A stretch of DNA of 50,237 bases. It comes from an uncultured Alistipes sp. (GTDB taxonomy: Bacteria > Bacteroidota > Bacteroidia > Bacteroidales > Rikenellaceae). Each line of letters opens with the position of its first letter. The first letter of the stretch is position 1. The notes under the pieces were generated by a model. The model did no database searches and was not told the origin of the DNA. It worked only from the letters and a program-made list of their open reading frames with translations. Below, piece after piece: positions 44,641 to 50,237 of this stretch. The stretch is from the NCBI GenBank assembly GCA_944321755.1, contig CALUMM010000016.1:1-50237 (forward strand), given 5' to 3'. Both the position numbers and the translations under genes were made by a program.

Positions 44641-46941
44641 ATGTTGCGTAAAATCGGCTCATTTGTGGGGATGTTGCTGCTTCTGTCGCTGCCGGCCGAG
44701 GCCGGGACGGTAGGGGTCGTACTGAGCGGAGGCGGGGCAAAGGGACTCTACCACATCGGAGTGCTGGAGGCCCTGGAGCAGAACGGGATTCCGATCGACT
44801 GCGTGGCCGGAACCTCCATGGGGTCGATCATCGCTGCAATGTACGCCGCCGGATACTCCCCGGCCGAGATGCGGGCCATTGTCAGCTCCGGGGTGGTCCG
44901 GGAGTGGGTCTCGGGGCGCATCGACCCCAACCGATACATGGACTACTACCGTCAGCTGGGCGGCAATCCCTCGTTCCTGAGCGTGCGCGTGAATCTCGGA
45001 AACCCGGCCGGCGAACGTGTCCAGTTCCCGACGAACCTGATCTCCTCGACGCAGGTCGACCTGGCACTGACCGAGCTCTTCGCTCCGGCCACGGCGGCTT
45101 CGGACGGCGATTTCAACCGCCTGATGGTTCCGTTCCTCTGCGTGGCCAGCGACATGAACCACCGACGTCCGGTGGTCATGCGCAGCGGGGATCTGAGCGA
45201 AGCGGTCCGCTCGTCAATGTCCATTCCTTTGGTTTTCAAACCGATGGCTATCGATTCGATGCTGCTGTACGACGGCGGGATTTTCGACAACTTCCCCTGG
45301 AAACCGCTCGATGAAGATTTCCGCCCCGACCTGATCGTCGGGTCGATCTGCACCGCCGGAAACACCCCGCCCAGCGAGAACAGCAACATCATGGATCAGG
45401 CCTTCATGCTCGCCATGCAGGATACCGACTACACGCTTCCTGCCGAGCGGAGCGTCACGATCCGCCGGGCCGTAGGGGTCAGTATGCTCGATTTCGACCA
45501 GGCCGAGGCCATCATGGATGCCGGTTACGAGGATGCCATGGCCGCGATGCCCCAACTGCTGGAGAAGATCGGCGGGGAACGTCGTGATTCGACCTGGTTT
45601 GCCGAGCGCCGCCGGGCATTCCGCGAGAAATGTCCGACGCTGATCTTCAACGACTACCATATCGACGGCCTGAAACGGGACCAGCGGGAATTTATCCGCG
45701 ATTTCCTCCACATGGACCGCCGCACCCCGGGGCGTCAGCGTCCGATGCGCTTCGCCGAACTGCGCGACAACCTCTTCAACGTGCTGGCGGGCGGCGATTT
45801 CACGATGGATTTCCCGAAGGTCCGTTACGATTCGCTCTCGAATGCCTACTCTTTCGAAGCCCGCTTCGGGACCCGGCCCAATTTCAAGATCACGGTCGGG
45901 GGCAACGTCTCCTCCACGGCCTTCAACCAGGCCTATGTCGGTATCAGCTACCGGCGGATCGGCCGCGTATCGCAGCAACTCGGCGCCGACCTCTATCTCG
46001 GACCGCTCTATACGTGGGGCGTGCTGGGGGGTAGGACCGATTTCTACGCCATCGAACCGCTCTTCATCGATTACTCCTACAACTTCTCGGTGAGCAATTT
46101 CCGCCACGGCTATTTCGGCAACGTCGCCCGCATCTCCAATGCCGAACAGGTCAAGAGCAGCGAGAGTTTCGCCTCGCTGGGAATCGGAATGCCGCTCACG
46201 CATCGCAGCGTCTTCGTCCTGCGGGCCAACGGCGGGCATGTCAACTACCGTTACGACTCCGATGACCTCTTCGCCGACGATACCGACCATTCGCGCTTCT
46301 CGTTCTTCGGGCTCCGGGCCGGGCTCGCACGCAACACGCTCGACAAGTTCCTCTATCCGCGGCGCGGTTCGGAACTCTACCTCTCGGCCATCTACATCGA
46401 CGGACGGGACAAGTACGAACCCTACGATGCTGAGGATTTCATCTCCCGGGAGCGGAGGCAGTGGTTCGGAGGCCGCTTTACGTGGAACAAGTTCTTCGAC
46501 ATGCCCCAGTGCGACTGGTTTTCGTTCGGGCTCAATGTCGATGCGGTCTATACGAACCACCCTTCGTTCAGCACCGAAACCGCCTCGCTGATGTCGATGC
46601 CCGAGTACGCCCCGATTCAGCACGCCCGGATGGTCTTCATGCCCGATTACCGGGCCGACCGCTTCGTGGCGGGAGGCGTCATGCCGACCTTCGACCTGAT
46701 GCCCGACTTCTTCTTCCGGACGGGTTTCTACACCCTCTTCCGCAACAAGCGGGATTTCAATCCCCTGGGGGTTCCCGACGAGCGCTGGCACTACATCGCC
46801 GAGGCCTCGCTCGTCTACCACACGCCGATCGGGCCGGTGAGTCTGTCGCTGACGAAGTACGATCTGAAGGATTGGAAAAACATGTATCTGACCTTCAACT
46901 TCGGATACGCCATCTTCGCCCCCAAAGGCACCTTTTATTGA
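44641..46941 (+). CDS. Patatin-like phospholipase with C-terminal outer-membrane barrel
   Basis: 766 aa. A signal peptide runs to about residue 21. The patatin domain (about 22-330) has the oxyanion loop SGGGAKG (29-35), nucleophile Ser59 in GTSMG and Asp in YDGGIFDN near 210, the Ser-Asp dyad. A linker resembling a POTRA-like domain follows, then a beta-barrel of the BamA/Omp85 type from about 400 to the end. The arrangement is that of PlpD-like type Vd autotransporters. It would work at the outer membrane on phospholipids. No co-transcribed partner. Confidence 0.87.
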   Translation: MLRKIGSFVGMLLLLSLPAEAGTVGVVLSGGGAKGLYHIGVLEALEQNGIPIDCVAGTSMGSIIAAMYAAGYSPAEMRAIVSSGVVREWVSGRIDPNRYMDYYRQLGGNPSFLSVRVNLGNPAGERVQFPTNLISSTQVDLALTELFAPATAASDGDFNRLMVPFLCVASDMNHRRPVVMRSGDLSEAVRSSMSIPLVFKPMAIDSMLLYDGGIFDNFPWKPLDEDFRPDLIVGSICTAGNTPPSENSNIMDQAFMLAMQDTDYTLPAERSVTIRRAVGVSMLDFDQAEAIMDAGYEDAMAAMPQLLEKIGGERRDSTWFAERRRAFREKCPTLIFNDYHIDGLKRDQREFIRDFLHMDRRTPGRQRPMRFAELRDNLFNVLAGGDFTMDFPKVRYDSLSNAYSFEARFGTRPNFKITVGGNVSSTAFNQAYVGISYRRIGRVSQQLGADLYLGPLYTWGVLGGRTDFYAIEPLFIDYSYNFSVSNFRHGYFGNVARISNAEQVKSSESFASLGIGMPLTHRSVFVLRANGGHVNYRYDSDDLFADDTDHSRFSFFGLRAGLARNTLDKFLYPRRGSELYLSAIYIDGRDKYEPYDAEDFISRERRQWFGGRFTWNKFFDMPQCDWFSFGLNVDAVYTNHPSFSTETASLMSMPEYAPIQHARMVFMPDYRADRFVAGGVMPTFDLMPDFFFRTGFYTLFRNKRDFNPLGVPDERWHYIAEASLVYHTPIGPVSLSLTKYDLKDWKNMYLTFNFGYAIFAPKGTFY

Positions 46942-46977
46942 ACCTTTTTCTTGGACCGTATCCTTTTGCCGCTGCTG

Positions 46978-47123
46978 GACAGTCTCTCGGTTTCGGACAG
47001 CTTTCCTGCTCTCGGAGGAGATTTTCGGCTCCGTAGCTTTTCTTGGGTGAGGACCCGACAGTCTCGCGGTGCCGAGCTGTTTTCGTGAGTTTGAAGGAGA
47101 CTTTCGGCTCCGACCCTTTTCTC
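46978..47123. repeat. Imperfect tandem repeat, period about 79 bp
   Basis: Unit 1 begins at 46978 and unit 2 at 47057, both with GACAGTCTC. Both carry GGAG, then a short spacer, then TTTCGGCTCC and a CTTTTCT ending, so each can fold into a small GGAG/CTCC hairpin. Weak traces of further units lie on both sides. Confidence 0.55.
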
Positions 47124-47191
47124 TCCCAGCTTATGTCGCGGTTCCGAGACCCCCCCCCTGCTTCCGGGCTGATTCCCGGTTCCGGCCCATG

Positions 47192-47228
47192 AAAAAGCCG
47201 TCCGAAACTCGTTCGGACGGCTTTTTTC
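47192..47228. terminator. Bidirectional terminator (patatin / M13 peptidase)
   Basis: AAAAAGCCGTCCGAA pairs with TTCGGACGGCTTTTTT over a 5-base loop, T-runs on both strands, between convergent stops. Confidence 0.92.
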
Positions 47229-47272
47229 AGAAAGGGGTTGCCATAAGGCGGCCCCTCCTCTCCTTGCGGCGG

Positions 47273-49309
47273 TTACCAGATGATCACCCGCTCCTCTTCG
47301 GGCATGAACATCGCCCCGTCGGTGATCCCGAAGGCGTCGTAGAAGTCCTGCAGGTTGCGCAGCGTGGCATTCACACGCCATTTGCCCAGCGAGTGCACGT
47401 CGAGCTTCGTCAGACGCGCGATCTCCTCGTCGCGGATATTCTGGGCCCAGAGCGTGGCGTAGGCCAGGTAGAAGCGCTGGGCATCGGTGAAGCCGTCGAT
47501 CGGAGCCGGGGCCTCCTTGCCTGCAAGCGAATTCCGGTAGGCCGTATAAGCCACCCGCAAACCGCCCTGGTCGGCAATGTTCTCACCCAGGCACAGCGCT
47601 CCGTTGGCGTGCAGCGCCGGCTGGTCACCCTTGGCCGGGAGCACCTCGATGGCATCGAACTGCTTGACCAGAATCTCCGTCTTGGCCTTGAAGGCTGCGG
47701 CATCCTCTTCGGTCCACCAGTTGTTCATGTTGCCGTCCTTGTCGAACTGGCGCCCCTGGTCGTCGAACCCGTGGGTCATCTCGTGGCCGATCACCACGCC
47801 GATGGCACCGTAATTCACCGCATCGTCGGCATCCGGATTGTAGAACGGCGGCTGCAGAATGGCGGCCGGGAAGCAGATCTCGTTCGTCGTCGGGTTGTAG
47901 TAGGCGTTCACCGTCTGCGGGGTCATCCCCCACTCGGCCCGGTCGACCGGTTTGCCGTACTTTTCGAGGTTGTCCTTCGTGGCCCAGACCCCGGCGTTGC
48001 GCAGGTTTTCGTAATAACTCTTCGTCGGATCGATCTCAAGCGTCGAATAATCCTTCCACTTGTCCGGGTAGCCGATTTTCACGGTAAACGAGCTCAACTT
48101 CTCCTGCGCCTTGGCCTTCGTGGCGTCCGACATCCAGTCGAGGTCGGCGATGTGCTGCGAGAGCGACGTCTGCAGGTTCTTCACCAGCTCCGTCATGCGC
48201 TGCTTGTCCTTTTCGGGGAAGTATTTCGCCACGTACATCTCGCCCACGGCCTCGCCCAGGAGTCCGTTGGGCACCGACATGGCGCGCTTCCAGCGGGGTT
48301 TCTGCTCCTGCTGGCCCGACATCGTGCGGCCGTAGAACTCGAACGACGCGGTCTGGAAATCGTCGCTCAGCGACGAAGCCCCGCCGTCGATGATCTGGGC
48401 GGCCAGGTAGTGGCGGATCTTCTCCAGCGGGAGGGTCTTGAAGAGCTTGTTGACGCGCTCCATGACGCGCTTCTGCTGTACGATCATGCGGTCGGCGTCG
48501 GCCAGCCCCATTCCTGCGAAGTAGACGTCCCAGTCGATGGCGTCGTAGGCCTTGGCGAACTCCGCGCGCGTCATCGGGTTGTACTGGGCCGGGATGTCGC
48601 GCTGCTCGACGTTCGAGAAGAAGACCTCGGCCAGCGAATCCTCGATCTCCAGCGCGTCGGCGGCTGCCTGTGCGGCCGCTTCGGCATCATACCCGCAGAG
48701 GGTGAAGAGCTGTACGAGGTAGTTTTTGTAGGCCTCCTTGATCGAGGCGTTCTCCGGGTCGACATAGTAGTCGCGGTCGCCCATCGAGAGCCCCGACTGG
48801 GCCACGTAGAGCGTGTTGACGTTGCTGTCCATCAGGTCGGCCATCACGCCGATGCCGAAGAAGGGATTGGCCAGCGCCATGTGGATCCGGGCCAGCACCT
48901 CCGGAAGCTGCTTGCGGTCGGTCAGACCCTCGACGAGCTGCAGGTCGGCGGCCAGCGGCGAGGCGCCCTCGGCATTCAGGCGCACGGAGTCGAGCCCCAT
49001 CTTGTAGAGGTCCGCGATCTTCTGCTCGACACTGCCCGGGGCGGTTTCGAGTTTGGTCATCTCCTGGAAGAGCTGGTTGATGCGCTTCTCGTTGTTTTCG
49101 CGCAGTACGTCAAAGGAGCCGTAGCGCGAGAATTCCGGCTTCAGCGGGTTGTTCTTCTGCCAGCCGCCCGTGGCATACTGGTAGAAATCGGCGTTCGGCG
49201 CTACCGACAGGTCGAAATTCGCAAGGTCGATGGCCGGGGTTTTCGTATTGTTGTTCTGACAGGCTGCCATACAGACTGCGGTTGCTGCTAAAAGAATGAT
49301 ACGTTTCAT
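47273..49309 (-). CDS. M13-family (neprilysin/PepO-like) zinc metallopeptidase, lipoprotein
   Basis: 678 aa. The lipobox MAAC ends at about residue 17, followed by NNN-T. The zinc site HEMTH, in the segment GVVIGHEMTHGFDDQGRQFD, and the third ligand Glu in GENIADQGGL about 55 residues later are those of M13. The NAYYNPTTNEICFPAAILQPPFY segment before them is also typical. Such enzymes cut short peptides in the periplasm or at the outer membrane. Length is normal. Confidence 0.95.
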   Translation of the reverse strand: MKRIILLAATAVCMAACQNNNTKTPAIDLANFDLSVAPNADFYQYATGGWQKNNPLKPEFSRYGSFDVLRENNEKRINQLFQEMTKLETAPGSVEQKIADLYKMGLDSVRLNAEGASPLAADLQLVEGLTDRKQLPEVLARIHMALANPFFGIGVMADLMDSNVNTLYVAQSGLSMGDRDYYVDPENASIKEAYKNYLVQLFTLCGYDAEAAAQAAADALEIEDSLAEVFFSNVEQRDIPAQYNPMTRAEFAKAYDAIDWDVYFAGMGLADADRMIVQQKRVMERVNKLFKTLPLEKIRHYLAAQIIDGGASSLSDDFQTASFEFYGRTMSGQQEQKPRWKRAMSVPNGLLGEAVGEMYVAKYFPEKDKQRMTELVKNLQTSLSQHIADLDWMSDATKAKAQEKLSSFTVKIGYPDKWKDYSTLEIDPTKSYYENLRNAGVWATKDNLEKYGKPVDRAEWGMTPQTVNAYYNPTTNEICFPAAILQPPFYNPDADDAVNYGAIGVVIGHEMTHGFDDQGRQFDKDGNMNNWWTEEDAAAFKAKTEILVKQFDAIEVLPAKGDQPALHANGALCLGENIADQGGLRVAYTAYRNSLAGKEAPAPIDGFTDAQRFYLAYATLWAQNIRDEEIARLTKLDVHSLGKWRVNATLRNLQDFYDAFGITDGAMFMPEEERVIIW

Positions 49310-49331
49310 GCGTTGTTCGGGTTTTTGATGA

Positions 49332-49369
49332 GAAGCGGAGACCTCCGGAGCTCCGGAAATCTCCGCTTC
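49332..49369. repeat. Perfect 10-bp inverted repeat between pgk and the M13 gene
   Basis: GAAGCGGAGA (49332-49341) is matched by TCTCCGCTTC (49360-49369), with a smaller CTCCGGAG palindrome inside. On the minus strand no T-run follows, so termination of pgk is uncertain; read-through into the M13 gene is possible. Confidence 0.6.
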
Positions 49370-49400
49370 GGGATGATTGCTTGTTCCGATTCCGGGCCTC

Positions 49401-50237
49401 CTATTCGCGGATGGCCTCTACGCCGGGCAGCGTGCCGAATTCGATGTATTCGAGCAGGGCGCCGCCGCCGGTCGAGATGTAGGATACCTGGTCGGCCAGT
49501 CCGAACTTGTTGATGCAGGCCACCGAGTCACCGCCGCCGATGAGCGAGTAGGCACCCTTCTTCGTAGCCTCGGCGATGGCCAGGGCCACCTCCTTCGAAC
49601 CGGTTGCGAACTTGTCGATCTCGAAGACGCCTACCGGGCCGTTCCACAGGATCGTCTTGCAGCCGAGGATGTGCTCGCGGAAGATCTTCTTGCCCTCATC
49701 GGCGATGTCGACACCCTCCCAGTTGTCGGGGATGTTGTCGGCTGGAGCCGTCGAGGTGTTGGCGTCGGCCGAGAAGGCGTCGGCGATCAGCGCGTCGGGC
49801 GACATCACCAGCTGGACGCCCTTCTGCTTGGCCAGTTCGAGGATCTCCAGGGCTACGGGGAACATGTCGGGCTCGCAGATCGAGTTGCCGACCTTGCCGC
49901 CCTGGGCTGCGGCGAACGTGTAGGTCATGCCGCCGCCGATGACGATCGAATCGACCTTCTCGATCAGGGCCTTGATCACGCCGATTTTCGTCGAGACCTT
50001 CGAGCCGCCGATGATGGCGCAGAACGGGTGCTGCGGGGCCTCCATGAGCGACGAGATCGCCTTGACCTCCTTCTCCATGAGGTAGCCGAACATCTTGTCG
50101 TTGGGGAAGTGCTTGGCGATCAGATAGGTCGAAGCGTGCTTGCGGTGTGCCGTGCCGAATGCGTCGTTGATGTAGCAGTCGGCATACGAAGCGAGTTTCT
50201 TGACGAACTCCTTCTGCGGACCCTCCTTCAGGGCCTT
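49401..50237 (-). CDS. pgk: Phosphoglycerate kinase, C-terminal part (cut by window edge)
   Basis: 278 codons and the stop are visible; the N-terminal third lies beyond the window. The first residues seen include [11 protein letters not shown], a strong PGK motif. Later come the [14 protein letters not shown] segment, the [11 protein letters not shown] segment and the nucleotide-binding [13 protein letters not shown] near the end. The enzyme makes ATP from 1,3-bisphosphoglycerate in glycolysis. The frame is intact to the edge. Confidence 0.95.
   Translation of the reverse strand, partial: KALKEGPQKEFVKKLASYADCYINDAFGTAHRKHASTYLIAKHFPNDKMFGYLMEKEVKAISSLMEAPQHPFCAIIGGSKVSTKIGVIKALIEKVDSIVIGGGMTYTFAAAQGGKVGNSICEPDMFPVALEILELAKQKGVQLVMSPDALIADAFSADANTSTAPADNIPDNWEGVDIADEGKKIFREHILGCKTILWNGPVGVFEIDKFATGSKEVALAIAEATKKGAYSLIGGGDSVACINKFGLADQVSYISTGGGALLEYIEFGTLPGVEAIRE

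Larger units (their letters stand above)
46942..47272. other. Convergent gap with degenerate repeats
   Basis: 331 bases between the patatin and M13 genes. It holds an imperfect tandem repeat, a run of nine C (47150-47158) and a terminator, but no ORF I can support. Confidence 0.5.

Noticed and set aside
46479..46494. Half-site ACGTGGAACA in the patatin gene as a further parS
   Set aside because: Only one arm fits and the other has four mismatches.
1..50237. Phage, transposon, CRISPR or toxin-antitoxin system
   Set aside because: No transposase, integrase, cas gene, regularly spaced repeats or small paired genes were seen; all larger genes have housekeeping or nutrient-uptake roles.

Overview
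The window looks like a Bacteroidota chromosome of fairly high GC content, most like Alistipes or other Rikenellaceae. The grounds are a SusC/SusD polysaccharide-utilisation locus, S46 and M13 peptidases, lipoprotein signals of Bacteroidota type, and repeated TAnnTTTG -7 promoter elements. The genus is an inference from composition and gene content. I saw no tRNA, rRNA, CRISPR array, insertion sequence or phage gene.

Layout. 1-8.3 kb: recJ, a nitroreductase, a HAD hydrolase, a membrane protein with a degenerate ABC ATPase, rdgB, a Gfo/Idh oxidoreductase, folE, a DUF4136-like lipoprotein and a small outer-membrane barrel. 8.3-12.9 kb (minus): aldo/keto reductase, polA, queD. 13.0-27.7 kb (minus): one tightly packed polysaccharide-utilisation locus with an AraC-type regulator upstream. 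27.8-29.7 kb: sppA. 30.0-37.9 kb (plus): mrp, nadA, an S46 dipeptidyl-peptidase, metG, ilvE. 38.1-44.6 kb (minus): pheS, a TPR protein, an EnvC-like protein, ybeY, mnmG. 44.6-50.2 kb: a patatin with a C-terminal barrel (plus), an M13 peptidase and a truncated pgk (minus).

The sugar locus reads as a beta-mannan system. SusC, SusD and a surface glycan-binding protein would capture and import oligosaccharides. Two SGNH esterase domains and a CE7 esterase would remove acetyl groups. A GH26 mannanase, fused to one of the SGNH domains, would cut the chain. In the cytoplasm a GPH symporter, a cellobiose/mannobiose 2-epimerase and a GH130 mannosylglucose phosphorylase match the mannobiose, mannosylglucose, mannose-1-phosphate plus glucose route known from Bacteroides fragilis.

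The other notable part is 31-38 kb. The 399-bp gap between mrp and nadA is extremely AT-rich for this genome and holds a cluster of DnaA-box-like 9-mers. About 6-7 kb away, between ilvE and mnmG (gidA), lie three GTTCCACGTGGAAC palindromes that match the ParB site parS, with a fourth one-mismatch copy inside ilvE. Together these suggest that the window spans the chromosomal replication origin and its partition sites.
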